A DNA stretch of 64,000 nucleotides, taken from contig NZ_SPUW01000001.1 in NCBI RefSeq assembly GCF_004959925.1, positions 558,001 to 622,000 on the forward strand, read 5' to 3'. The translations under genes were made by a program, and so were the position numbers. Below the pieces are notes generated by a model. It was not told where the DNA came from, searched no databases, and was given only the letters and a program-made list of their open reading frames with translations. This document shows, piece by piece, positions 27,656-35,812 of this stretch (position 1 is the stretch's first letter; the number at the start of each line of letters is the position of its first letter). This DNA comes from Pseudooceanicola onchidii. GTDB taxonomy: Bacteria; Pseudomonadota; Alphaproteobacteria; Rhodobacterales; Rhodobacteraceae.

Positions 27656-27738
27656 CGGCGCGCCCCCCGACTCTCACGTCCCCGCCTTTCACATCATTGT
27701 CGCTGGCCTGTGTCGCCCGGCTCTGGCAGGTTGCCCGC

Positions 27739-28140
27739 ATGAGACGCCTGATCCCGATCTTTGCCGCGCTTGTCGCGCAGGCCGCCACCGCCCAAAGCCC
27801 CATGTCGGCCGAGGAATTCGATGCCTATTCCCGCGGCAAGACCTTCTATTACGGCTCGGGCGGGCAGGCCTATGGGGTCGAACAGTACTACGACGGCCGC
27901 CGGGTCACCTGGTCGTTCCTTGATGGGCAATGCGCGGACGGGGAATGGTACGAACAGGACGGCATGATCTGCTTCGTCTACGACGCAGACCCCGATCCCG
28001 GCCCGCAATGCTGGACCTTCTTCAAGGGGCCGTCGGGGCTGGTCGCGCAGTTCCAGGGCGATCCGGCGCAGACGACGCTCTACGAGGTGCAAAGCGCGGA
28101 AGAGCCGATGCGCTGTCTCGGCCCCGAGGTCGGGGTCTAG
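27739..28140 (+). CDS. Small secreted protein of unknown function
   Basis: 133 residues from the ATG at 27739, with GGCAGG just upstream. A signal peptide (MRRLIPIFAALVAQAATAQS, cleavage near residue 19) leads to a compact mature domain with YYGSGGQAYGVEQYYDGRRV and four Cys (GQCADGEW, GMICFVYD, PQCWTFF, MRCLGPE) that could form two disulfides. Aromatic and acidic residues are frequent. No known family recognised. It converges with xseA, with only 1 bp between the stop codons. Confidence 0.75.
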   Translation: MRRLIPIFAALVAQAATAQSPMSAEEFDAYSRGKTFYYGSGGQAYGVEQYYDGRRVTWSFLDGQCADGEWYEQDGMICFVYDADPDPGPQCWTFFKGPSGLVAQFQGDPAQTTLYEVQSAEEPMRCLGPEVGV

Positions 28141-28141
28141 C

Positions 28142-29770
28142 CTAGAACAGGCTGCCCTGTTCCGGCGGCGTGTCTTTCCTGGCCTCTTTGGACTTGGGGG
28201 TTTTCGGCTTCGCGGTTTTCGGTTCGGCAGGCGCCGGGGCCTGTGTCCCGGGGTTTGCGGCTGCCGCCCCGGCGCCGGTGGTCAGCACGCCGTCCGCGAA
28301 CTGGATCGCCAGGCTCTCGGCACCTTCGGCCTGCGCCCGGCGGGTCATCACGCGGCCCTCGCCATCGCGCACCACCGCATAGCCGCGCTCCAACGTCGCC
28401 TCGTAGCCAAGCGTCGCCCGCAGCCGGTCAAGCGCGGCCAGCCGGTCGCGCCGGGTCTCGATGCCGCGCCGGGCGACATCGGCAAAGCGCGCGGCCAGCC
28501 GGTCGAGGTCCTGCCGCTGCCGGTCCAGTCCCCGGCGCATCATGGCGGGCTGCGCCTCAAGCCGTCCGGCCCACAGGCCAAGCGTCTCGCGTCGCCGCAC
28601 CACGCCGCGCTCAAGCGCCGTGGGCAGCCGATCGGCCCAGCCTGTCACCCGCTGCCGGTCCTGCGCGATGCGCGACCGCAGCACGCCCGGTTTCAGCGAT
28701 CCGCCGGCCTCCGACAGGGCGACACGCCGCGCCGACACCCCGCGCCGCAGCGCATTGGGCAGACGGTCCGCCCAGGTGTCCAGCCGCTGGCGCGCCCCTT
28801 CGGTCAGCCGTTCGGGCCGGGGCAGGGCGCGGCTCAGATCCGCCAGCCGCTGCCGCCGCAGCATGATCGCCTGACCCTGCGCCCGGATCAGCCGCGCCTG
28901 CATGTCGGCGGCCCAGGCCATCAGCTCGGACCGCACCGGCACGGCCAGTTCCGCCGCCGCCGTCGGTGTGGGCGCGCGCCGGTCCGACACGAAATCGATC
29001 AGCGTGGTATCCGTCTCATGCCCCACGGCAGAAATCAACGGAATGCGCGATGCGGCCGCCGCCCGCGCCACGACCTCTTCGTTGAACCCCCAGAGATCCT
29101 CGATCGACCCGCCGCCGCGCGCCACGATCAGCAGATCGGGCCGGGGCACCGCGCCGCCCGGCGCCAGACGGTTGAACCCCTCGATCGCCCGCGCGACCTC
29201 TGCCGCGCAGGCCTGTCCCTGCACCGCCACCGGCCAGATCAGCACATGCACCGGAAAGCGGTCGCGCAGCCGGTGCAGGATATCGCGGATCACCGCGCCC
29301 GAGGGCGAGGTCACGACGCCGATCACGCGCGGCAGGTAGGGCAGGGGCTTCTTGCGCTCGGCCGCGAACAGGCCCTCGGCCTGCAGCATCGCCTTGCGCT
29401 TTTCCAACAGCGCCATCAGCGCGCCCGCGCCCGCCGGTTCGACATTGTCGACGATCAGCTGGTACTTCGACTGCCCGGGGAAGGTCGTCATACGCCCGGT
29501 GGCGATGACCTCCATCCCCTCTTCTGGCTGCACCTGCATCCGCGCGACCTGGCCCTTCCAGCTGACCGCTGCCAGCACCGACCGGTCGTCCTTCAGATCG
29601 AAATACAGATGCCCCGACCGGGGCCGCGACACGCGCCCCACCTCGGCCCGGACGCGGACATGGCCGAACTCCGATTCGATGGTCTTCTTGACCGCGCCCG
29701 ACAGCTCGCTGACGGTGAATTCATGTGCATTGCCACCGGGCCCCGGTGCATCGTCTTCGAACAGGTCCAT
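28142..29770 (-). CDS. xseA: Exodeoxyribonuclease VII large subunit
   Basis: Single-strand-specific exonuclease subunit acting with XseB in repair and recombination. 542 residues from the ATG at 29770, which has a GGAGG site; a GTG two codons earlier would sit on that site. The N-terminal OB fold (VRVRAEVGRVSRPRSGHLYF) is followed by the catalytic region with RVIGVVTSPSGAVIRDILHR, IVARGGGSIEDLWGFNEE and PLISAVGHETDTTLIDFVSD. A long helical part with repeated RR-L motifs and a Pro/Ala/Lys tail follow. xseB is not in the window. Confidence 0.95.
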   Translation of the reverse strand: MDLFEDDAPGPGGNAHEFTVSELSGAVKKTIESEFGHVRVRAEVGRVSRPRSGHLYFDLKDDRSVLAAVSWKGQVARMQVQPEEGMEVIATGRMTTFPGQSKYQLIVDNVEPAGAGALMALLEKRKAMLQAEGLFAAERKKPLPYLPRVIGVVTSPSGAVIRDILHRLRDRFPVHVLIWPVAVQGQACAAEVARAIEGFNRLAPGGAVPRPDLLIVARGGGSIEDLWGFNEEVVARAAAASRIPLISAVGHETDTTLIDFVSDRRAPTPTAAAELAVPVRSELMAWAADMQARLIRAQGQAIMLRRQRLADLSRALPRPERLTEGARQRLDTWADRLPNALRRGVSARRVALSEAGGSLKPGVLRSRIAQDRQRVTGWADRLPTALERGVVRRRETLGLWAGRLEAQPAMMRRGLDRQRQDLDRLAARFADVARRGIETRRDRLAALDRLRATLGYEATLERGYAVVRDGEGRVMTRRAQAEGAESLAIQFADGVLTTGAGAAAANPGTQAPAPAEPKTAKPKTPKSKEARKDTPPEQGSLF

Positions 29771-29852
29771 GCCCACCTCCGCAGTGCGGCGACATTACGG
29801 GTGGCGCGGGGTGATGACCAGCCCCGCCAACCCCCCGTTTTTCCAGTCCCCC

Positions 29853-29915
29853 GCTTCCCCTGGTTCCATATCCCGGGGGAATTGGCCGCAGGCCAATGGG
29901 GGCAGCGCCCCCACA
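29853..29915 (-). repeat. Two-hairpin intergenic repeat, copy c
   Basis: On the minus strand: GGGGGCGCTGCCCCC (29898-29912), then TTGGCCTGCGGCCAA (29882-29896; the same 15 bases as in copy a), then TTCCCCCGGGATATGG and AACCAGGGGAAG. It lies about 80 bp upstream of the xseA start on that strand. Confidence 0.65.
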
Positions 29916-30026
29916 CCCGCGGAACCGTTCCCCCCATCACGGAGTTTCCACTTGATAATCACCCCGTTTCCCCCCATTTAACGCGCACCCGCGCGAAATT
30001 GCGGGCAACGCAGCAATGGAGACTAC

Positions 30027-30245
30027 ATGGCCAAGGAAGACATTCTCGAATTCCCCGGCGTCGTGAAGGAACTCCTGCCCAATGCGACTTTCCGGGTCGA
30101 ACTTGAGAACGGCCATGAAATCATCGCACATACGGCAGGCAAGATGCGCAAGAACCGCATCCGTGTTCTGGCCGGCGACAAGGTGCAGGTCGAAATGACC
30201 CCCTACGATCTGACCAAAGGTCGGATCAACTACCGCTTCAAATAA
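30027..30245 (+). CDS. infA: Translation initiation factor IF-1
   Basis: 72-residue single OB-fold protein that binds the ribosomal A site during initiation. The sequence is a textbook IF-1: [40 protein letters not shown], and [13 protein letters not shown] at the end. A GGAGAC site precedes the ATG. It heads a co-directional group with maf, an RNase G-type gene and yacG; the ~80-bp gap before maf holds a small GC hairpin, so it may also be transcribed alone. Confidence 0.98.
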   Translation: MAKEDILEFPGVVKELLPNATFRVELENGHEIIAHTAGKMRKNRIRVLAGDKVQVEMTPYDLTKGRINYRFK

Positions 30246-30253
30246 CCGCGCCG

Positions 30254-30273
30254 CCCCGGTGTCAAAGCCGGGG
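30254..30273 (+). terminator. GC-rich hairpin after infA (possible attenuator)
   Basis: CCCCGG and CCGGGG flank an 8-nt loop about 10 bp past the infA stop. There is no T-run, so it is at best a weak or partial terminator, or it may protect the infA message end. Confidence 0.35.
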
Positions 30274-30329
30274 CCCCGCGACCAAGGCCCCACGTTCATG
30301 GGCCCGCGTTTATGGGCAGGGAGCACGCC

Positions 30330-30905
30330 GTGAAACTGATCCTCGGCTCGGGCAGCCCCCGTCGGCTGGACCTTCTTGCCACCCTCGGCATCGAACCCGC
30401 CGACATCCGCCCCCCCGACATCGACGAAACCCCCGCGCCCGGCGAACAGCCGCGCCCCTATTGCGCGCGCATGTCGCGTGAAAAGGCGCAGGCCGTGGTC
30501 GCCGACCCCGAGGATATCGTGCTGTGCGCCGACACCACCGTCGCGCTTGGCCGTCGGATCATGGGCAAACCCGCCAACGCGGGCGAGGCGGCGGAATTCC
30601 TGCTGGCCATGTCCGGCCGTCGTCACAAGGTCATCACGGCCGTCGCCGTGCGCCGGGGCGACCGGATCTGGGAACGCGATGTCGTCACCACGGTCAAGAT
30701 GAAGCGGCTCAGCGACGATGAACTCAACGCCTATCTCGCCAGCAACGACTGGCAGGGCAAGGCCGGCGGCTATGGTATCCAGGGGCCTGCGGGCGCCTTT
30801 CTGCCGTGGATCCAGGGCAGCTATACCGCCGTCATGGGCCTGCCCGTCGCCGAAACCGCCGCGCTGCTGAGCGCCGCCGGCTATCCTGTCTGGAGCACAT
30901 CATGA
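30330..30905 (+). CDS. maf: Maf-like nucleoside triphosphate pyrophosphatase
   Basis: Hydrolyses modified or canonical nucleotides such as dTTP, UTP or m7GTP to monophosphates; a house-cleaning enzyme. 191 residues from the GTG at 30330, which has GGGAG at the right distance; a frame start at 30312 would leave that site inside the gene. The signature [19 protein letters not shown] holds the conserved S-x-x-R, and [18 protein letters not shown] and [13 protein letters not shown] follow. The stop overlaps the next start as ATGA. Confidence 0.93.
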   Translation: MKLILGSGSPRRLDLLATLGIEPADIRPPDIDETPAPGEQPRPYCARMSREKAQAVVADPEDIVLCADTTVALGRRIMGKPANAGEAAEFLLAMSGRRHKVITAVAVRRGDRIWERDVVTTVKMKRLSDDELNAYLASNDWQGKAGGYGIQGPAGAFLPWIQGSYTAVMGLPVAETAALLSAAGYPVWSTS

Positions 30906-31963
30906 AGGGTCACCTCATCCTCCTCGATCACCTCGACGGTCCCGATGGCCCGGTCGAGGCTGCGGCCCTGCTGCGCGACGGCCAGCTTGAAGATCTGCTT
31001 GTCGACAGCGACGCCCCGCGCCCCGGCACCATCTACCGCGCCCGCGCGGATCGCCCGGTCAAGGGGCAGGGCGGCATGTTCCTGACCACGCCCGACGGCC
31101 CGGCCTTTCTGCGGCAGGTCAAGGGCCTGTCGCCGGGCGAACCGCTTCTGGTCCAGGTCACCGGCCATGCCGAACCTGGCAAGGCGATCCCGGTGACGAC
31201 CAAGCTGCTGTTCAAAAGCCGCTATGCCATCGTCACCCCCGGTGCGCCGGGCCTGAACGTGTCGCGCCAGATCAAGGACGACGACATCCGCGACAGCCTG
31301 CTGGAAATCGCGCACGAGGTGATGGATGGCCACCCCGTCCACGACCTCGACGGCGGCCTGATCCTGCGGTCGTCCTGCGAGGGCGCCGATCCCGATGCCG
31401 TGGCCGAGGACATCGCCGCCATGGCGGATCTCTGCTGTCAGGTCATGGCCGATGCGACAGGCGAGGCCGAGAAGCTGACCGAAGGCGACGCCCCCCATGC
31501 CACCGCCTGGCGCGAATGGGTGATGGAGGCCGCGATCGAAACCGAGGCAGGCTGTTTCGATCATCACGAGGTCGTCGACAAGATCGCCGCGCTTTTCCGC
31601 CCCGAGGTCCGTATCGGCGGCGGTACGATGTTCGTTGAACCGACCCGCGCCTTCACCGCCGTTGACGTGAACACCGGCGGCGATACATCCCTTGCGGCGG
31701 GGCTGAAGGCCAACCTCGCCATGGCCCGTGACCTGCCGCGCCAGCTGCGTCTGCGGGGCTTGGGCGGTGTCGTGATCCTTGACCTTGCGCCGATGCCCAA
31801 GAAGGACCGCCGCAGTTTCGAGGGCGCCCTGCGCGCCGCTCTCAAAACCGACGATACCGATACGGTCATGGCCGGCTGGACGCCGCTCGGAAATTACGAG
31901 CTGCAGCGCAAACGCGCCCGCCAGCCGCTGACGGAGGTCGTCGCGAAGGAGATGCTGGAATGA
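30902..31963 (+). CDS. rng: RNase E/G family ribonuclease (short form)
   Basis: 353 residues, shorter than RNase G (~490) and much shorter than RNase E. The catalytic Mg-binding Asp pair is kept: Asp255 in [10 protein letters not shown] and Asp294 in [10 protein letters not shown]. The S1/5'-sensor region is much reduced and the Zn-link cysteines are not obvious. RNase E/G enzymes cut single-stranded AU-rich RNA during rRNA maturation and mRNA decay. ATGA overlaps with maf before it and yacG after it indicate one tightly coupled operon, an order I recall from other Rhodobacterales. Confidence 0.88.
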   Translation: MKGHLILLDHLDGPDGPVEAAALLRDGQLEDLLVDSDAPRPGTIYRARADRPVKGQGGMFLTTPDGPAFLRQVKGLSPGEPLLVQVTGHAEPGKAIPVTTKLLFKSRYAIVTPGAPGLNVSRQIKDDDIRDSLLEIAHEVMDGHPVHDLDGGLILRSSCEGADPDAVAEDIAAMADLCCQVMADATGEAEKLTEGDAPHATAWREWVMEAAIETEAGCFDHHEVVDKIAALFRPEVRIGGGTMFVEPTRAFTAVDVNTGGDTSLAAGLKANLAMARDLPRQLRLRGLGGVVILDLAPMPKKDRRSFEGALRAALKTDDTDTVMAGWTPLGNYELQRKRARQPLTEVVAKEMLE

Positions 31964-32157
31964 GCTGCCCGATCTGCCAGAAACCGACCGAAGCGACGTG
32001 GAAGCCCTTCTGCTCGAAGCATTGCGCAGACGTGGACCTGGCCCGGTGGTTCAAGGGCGGCTATTCCATCCCCTCGACCGACCCCGAGGACATGGAAAAG
32101 GCGATCGACGCCATCGAACGCGGCGAAACCGGTGAGGACGAGCCGACCCGGCACTGA
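31960..32157 (+). CDS. yacG: DNA gyrase inhibitor YacG
   Basis: 65-residue zinc-finger protein; YacG of E. coli binds GyrB and inhibits gyrase. Zinc ligands are Cys3, Cys6, Cys18 and Cys22 (CPIC...CSKHC), followed by DLARWFKGGYSIP, which is diagnostic of the family. The start overlaps the RNase gene stop by ATGA. It is the last gene of the infA-maf-rng-yacG group; hisD starts 86 bp later on the same strand. Confidence 0.93.
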   Translation: MSCPICQKPTEATWKPFCSKHCADVDLARWFKGGYSIPSTDPEDMEKAIDAIERGETGEDEPTRH

Positions 32158-32243
32158 ACGGACGGCCGCCCGACCCGCGCCGCCGCACCACCTTGCCGCC
32201 CTTCGCCCCGCCCGCTAACAAGCGCCGACAGACGGAGAGTGCC

Positions 32244-33563
32244 ATGCCCCACATCCTCAACAGCGCCGACGCCGATTTCGAAGCCCGCTTCAGCGACCTG
32301 CTGAACATGAAGCGCGAGGACAGCCCGGATGTCGACGACACCGTGGCCGGAATCATCGCGGACGTGCGCGCGCGCGGCGATGCGGCAGTGATCGCGCTGA
32401 CGTCAAAATTCGACCGGCTCGACCTCACGCCCGAAACGCTGGCCTTTTCCAAGGCCGAGATCGACGCCCAATGCGCGCTGGTGACTGCCGAGGAAGCCGC
32501 CGCGCTGGATCTGGCCGCCGAACGGATCCGCGCCTACCACGTGCGCCAGATGCCCGAAGATGCAAGCTGGACCGACCCCGAAGGCGCGACGCTTGGCTGG
32601 CGCTGGACGCCCGTGTCGGCGGCGGGGCTGTACGTGCCGGGCGGCATCGCCTCCTATCCGTCCTCGGTCCTGATGAACGCCATTCCCGCCAAGGTCGCGG
32701 GCGTGCCGCGGCTGGCCATCACCGTGCCCACGCCCGACGGCAAGGTAAACCCGCTGGTGCTCTATGCCGCGCGCACGGCGGGCGTGGACGAAATCTATCG
32801 CATCGGCGGCGCGCAGGCCGTGGCAGCGCTGGCCTATGGCACAGACACCATCGCGCCGGTCGACAAGATCACCGGCCCCGGCAACGCCTTTGTCGCCGCC
32901 GCGAAACGCCGCGTCTTCGGCAAGGTCGGCATCGACATGATCGCGGGCCCGTCGGAAATCCTGGTGATCGCCGATGCCGACAACGATCCCGACTGGATCG
33001 CGCTGGACCTGATGAGCCAGGCGGAACACGACGAAAGCGCCCAGTCGATCCTGATCACCACCGACGCGGCCTTTGGTCAGGCGGTGGCCGACGCGGTCGC
33101 CAAACGCCTGGAAACGCTGGATCGCCGGGCGGTTGCGGGCAAGTCCTGGGCCGACAACGGCGCCATCGTCACCGTCCGCGACCTGGACGAGGCGGCAGAT
33201 CTGTCGAACCGCATCGCGCCCGAACACCTGGAACTCTGCGTCGCCGACCCCGAGGCGCTGGCTGCCAAGTGCATCCACGCCGGCGCGATCTTCCTGGGCC
33301 AGTGGACGCCCGAGGCGATCGGCGACTATGTCGGCGGTCCGAACCACGTGCTGCCCACGGCGCGGTCTGCACGGTTCTCTTCGGGGCTGTCGGTCATGGA
33401 TTTCCTGAAGCGGACGACCATGGCCCGGATGACCCCTGCGGCACTTCGCGCCATCGGCCCGGCGGCCGAGACGCTGGCCATCTCGGAAAGCCTTGAGGCG
33501 CATGGCCTTTCGGTCACAGCCCGCTTGAAAAAACTGAACGATACGCCAAAAAATACTGGCTGA
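32244..33563 (+). CDS. hisD: Histidinol dehydrogenase
   Basis: Last two steps of histidine synthesis: oxidises L-histidinol to L-histidine with two NAD+. 439 residues from the ATG at 32244 with a GGAG site. Family landmarks include SAAGLYVPGGIASYPSSVLM, RIGGAQAVAALAYGTDTIAP, GPSEILVIAD, and the zinc region LMSQAEHDESAQSILIT with the conserved Gln and His, then GGPNHVLPT. A UPF0262 gene and a phosphatase gene follow, an order common in this bacterial group. Confidence 0.96.
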   Translation: MPHILNSADADFEARFSDLLNMKREDSPDVDDTVAGIIADVRARGDAAVIALTSKFDRLDLTPETLAFSKAEIDAQCALVTAEEAAALDLAAERIRAYHVRQMPEDASWTDPEGATLGWRWTPVSAAGLYVPGGIASYPSSVLMNAIPAKVAGVPRLAITVPTPDGKVNPLVLYAARTAGVDEIYRIGGAQAVAALAYGTDTIAPVDKITGPGNAFVAAAKRRVFGKVGIDMIAGPSEILVIADADNDPDWIALDLMSQAEHDESAQSILITTDAAFGQAVADAVAKRLETLDRRAVAGKSWADNGAIVTVRDLDEAADLSNRIAPEHLELCVADPEALAAKCIHAGAIFLGQWTPEAIGDYVGGPNHVLPTARSARFSSGLSVMDFLKRTTMARMTPAALRAIGPAAETLAISESLEAHGLSVTARLKKLNDTPKNTG

Positions 33564-33567
33564 AACG

Positions 33568-33621
33568 GGTTAAGAAGTTAACCTTCCGCAGCTATCAAGT
33601 GGAAATTCGCTGCATTGCAGC
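33568..33621 (+). promoter_or_regulatory. Two palindromes between hisD and the UPF0262 gene
   Basis: GGTTAAGAAGTTAACC (33568-33583) is an inverted repeat with a 4-nt centre, and GCTGCATTGCAGC (33609-33621) is a second one. The TTAA half-sites are 4 bp apart, so this is not a CtrA box. They may be an operator or a weak hairpin for the UPF0262 promoter. Confidence 0.35.
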
Positions 33622-33671
33622 ATAGATTGGTTGGCAGGGAGACTCACAACCGATCAGAGGGAACCGGACCG

Positions 33672-34151
33672 ATGTCCTATATTGCCCAAATCGAGTTGGA
33701 CGACCGCAACCTGCCGCCGCCCACACCCGAGATCGAACAGGAACGCCGCGTGGCGATGTTCGACCTGTTGGAAGAAAACAGCTTCAGCCTGCCCAAGCGG
33801 GACGATCGCCTTGTGCCCGACGGGCCCTACAAGATCGGCCTGTCGATCCAGGACAAGCGCCTCGTCTTCGATGTCACCACCCAAGACGACAGCCCCGCCG
33901 CCCAGTTCATCATGTCGCTTGGCCCCTTCCGGCAAGTGGTGAAGGACTATTTCGCCATCTGCAAAAGCTATTTCGACGCGGTCAAGAACCTGCCGCCCGC
34001 GCAGATCGAAACCATCGACATGGCCCGTCGCGGCATCCATGACGAAGGGGCGCGCGTGCTGGCCGAACGCCTTGAAAACAAGGCCGAGGTCGACCACGAC
34101 ACCGCCCGGCGCCTGTTTACCCTGATCTGCGTCCTGCACTTCGGGGGCTGA
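33672..34151 (+). CDS. UPF0262 family protein
   Basis: 159-residue cytoplasmic protein. The pattern IAQIELDDRNLPPPTPEIEQ, then FSLPKRDDRLVPDGPYKIGL and MARRGIHDEGARVLAERLE matches the UPF0262 family, which is found mainly in alphaproteobacteria. No catalytic motif is evident, and the family's function is unknown. Position after hisD and directly before an LMW-phosphatase gene is the usual context. The next gene starts 3 bp after this stop, which implies translational coupling. Confidence 0.9.
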   Translation: MSYIAQIELDDRNLPPPTPEIEQERRVAMFDLLEENSFSLPKRDDRLVPDGPYKIGLSIQDKRLVFDVTTQDDSPAAQFIMSLGPFRQVVKDYFAICKSYFDAVKNLPPAQIETIDMARRGIHDEGARVLAERLENKAEVDHDTARRLFTLICVLHFGG

Positions 34152-34154
34152 CCG

Positions 34155-34616
34155 GTGGCAGCAGAACGTCCGCAATCCATCCTGTTCTGCTGCGACCACA
34201 ATGCCGTCCGGTCGCCGATGGCCGAAGGCATCATGAAGAAGTTCTACGGCTCGGACACCTATGTCCAGTCGGCGGGCTGCTACAACGATCTGGAAATCGA
34301 CGGCTTTGCCATCGCGGTCTGCGAAGAGATCGGGGTCGAACTGTCGCGCCACCGGTCGCGGTCGTTCGACGAAATGGCGCGCTACGGCGATGACCTTTCC
34401 AGCTTCGACATGATCGTCGCCCTGTCCTCGGCCAGCCAGAAGCGGGCACTGGATCTGACCAAGTTCTATCACCTGACGGTCGACTACTGGCCGATCATGG
34501 ACCCGACCGGCATCGGCGAGACGCGGGAAACCAAGCTGAACGCCTACCGGCAGGCGCGCGACCAGATCATCGACAACCTGCAGCGCCGGTTCGGCCCGCC
34601 AGTCCTAGAGCCCTAA
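34155..34616 (+). CDS. Low-molecular-weight protein-tyrosine-phosphatase-like protein
   Basis: 153 residues from a GTG 3 bp after the UPF0262 gene. The phosphatase loop C-X5-R-S is present near the start: Cys13 to Arg19-Ser20 in FCCDHNAVRSPMAEG. A possible general-acid Asp is in YWPIMDPTGIGE. The fold is shared with arsenate reductases, but the usual ArsC cysteines further along are not clear, so phosphatase activity is the better guess. Targets unknown. Constant linkage with UPF0262 suggests a shared process. Confidence 0.82.
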   Translation: MAAERPQSILFCCDHNAVRSPMAEGIMKKFYGSDTYVQSAGCYNDLEIDGFAIAVCEEIGVELSRHRSRSFDEMARYGDDLSSFDMIVALSSASQKRALDLTKFYHLTVDYWPIMDPTGIGETRETKLNAYRQARDQIIDNLQRRFGPPVLEP

Positions 34617-34639
34617 TTTTCAAGCCGGAAGTCCCGATC

Positions 34640-35032
34640 ATGACCATCATCCAGACCTATTTCGACGCCTTCAATGCGGGCGACACCGACGCGATGCTTG
34701 ACTGCCTGACCGAAGATGTCGCGCATCACGTCAACGAAGGCGTCATCCGCACGGGCCGCGAAAAATTCGCGGACTTCAACGCGCATATGACCCGCTGCTA
34801 TCGCGAAAACCTGACCGACATGGTGATCTTCCTGTCCGACGACGGCACCCGCGCGGCCGCCGAATTCGTCGTGAACGGCACGTATCTGGCGACCGACGAG
34901 GGGCTGCCAGAGGCCAAAGGGCAGACCTATCGCCTGCCCGCGGGGTCGTTCTTCACCCTGCGCGACGGCAAGATCGCCCGGGTCACGACCTATTACAACC
35001 TGGCTGACTGGGTGGCACAGGTCTCGAAATGA
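34640..35032 (+). CDS. SnoaL-like / NTF2-fold protein (ketosteroid isomerase-related)
   Basis: 130 residues with the NTF2-fold pattern of SnoaL-like proteins: IIQTYFDAFNAGDTDAMLDC at the start, VNEGVIRTGREKFADF, and LRDGKIARVTTYYNLADW at the end. Such proteins are small hydrolases, isomerases or ligand binders; the active-site set cannot be assigned. It ends with an ATGA overlap to the GNAT gene, so both are made together, likely in the same transcript as the phosphatase 24 bp upstream. Confidence 0.8.
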   Translation: MTIIQTYFDAFNAGDTDAMLDCLTEDVAHHVNEGVIRTGREKFADFNAHMTRCYRENLTDMVIFLSDDGTRAAAEFVVNGTYLATDEGLPEAKGQTYRLPAGSFFTLRDGKIARVTTYYNLADWVAQVSK

Positions 35033-35610
35033 TCACGACCCGCGTCCTGACCGGGGGTTCGCTGGCCGCGGCCATCGACGATCTGGCCCGGCTGCGGATC
35101 GCGGTCTTTCGTGACTGGCCCTACCTCTACGACGGCGATATCGCCTACGAGAGGGACTACCTTCAGGCCTACGCCGACCCCTCGGCTATCGTCGTTGCGG
35201 CTTTTGACGACGCGCGACTGGTCGGGGCTGCGACCGGCACGGCGATGGAGGCCCACGCCGACGACTTCGCTGCCCCCTTCGCCACCCGTCCCGAACGGAT
35301 GGAGGAGATCTTCTACTGCGCCGAGTCGGTCCTACTGCCCGACTATCGTGGACAGGGGGTGGGTCACGCCTTCTTCGATGCGCGCGAAGCCCATGCCCGC
35401 GATCTGGGCCGCCGGTATTCGGCTTTCTGTTCCGTGGTGCGGCCCGAGGATCATCCGTTGAAGCCGCAGGGCGCGCGCAGCCATGACGTCTTCTGGCGGG
35501 GCCGGGGCTATGCGCCGCTGCCCGGTGTGGTGGCGCAATTCCGGTGGCGCGACATCGACCAGCCGGACCAGACAGACCACCCGCTGCAGTTCTGGATGCG
35601 GCAGCTTTAG
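35029..35610 (+). CDS. GNAT family N-acetyltransferase
   Basis: 193 residues. The acetyl-CoA binding motif is visible as SVLLPDYRGQGVGHAFFDAR (R/Q-x-x-G-x-G/A type), followed by the typical beta-bulge region and a C-terminal YAPLPGVVAQFRWRDI. The first strand-helix region RLRIAVFRDWPYLYDGD resembles acetyltransferases with uncharacterised small-molecule substrates. It overlaps the SnoaL-like gene by ATGA. Acceptor unknown. Confidence 0.83.
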   Translation: MITTRVLTGGSLAAAIDDLARLRIAVFRDWPYLYDGDIAYERDYLQAYADPSAIVVAAFDDARLVGAATGTAMEAHADDFAAPFATRPERMEEIFYCAESVLLPDYRGQGVGHAFFDAREAHARDLGRRYSAFCSVVRPEDHPLKPQGARSHDVFWRGRGYAPLPGVVAQFRWRDIDQPDQTDHPLQFWMRQL

Positions 35611-35812
35611 CGTCGCCCCAGTGTCAGGAACTTTGGATGAATTGGTTCGACCAATTATCTGATTTCGTTCCTGAATTCCGGCCGTGGACGCAAATGTCAT
35701 ACTTCCGCCCCAATTCGGTCACATAAGAAACACGGCGCACCCTCACGCGGGCGCGCCCGAATGACAGTGACCGGTCGGCGATGCACCGGCGGGCGCTTGG
35801 CTGAGGTAGGTT

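Noticed and set aside
33568-33583. CtrA box before the UPF0262 gene
   Set aside because: The TTAA half-sites are only 4 bp apart, not 7, so it does not fit the CtrA consensus; kept only as a palindrome.
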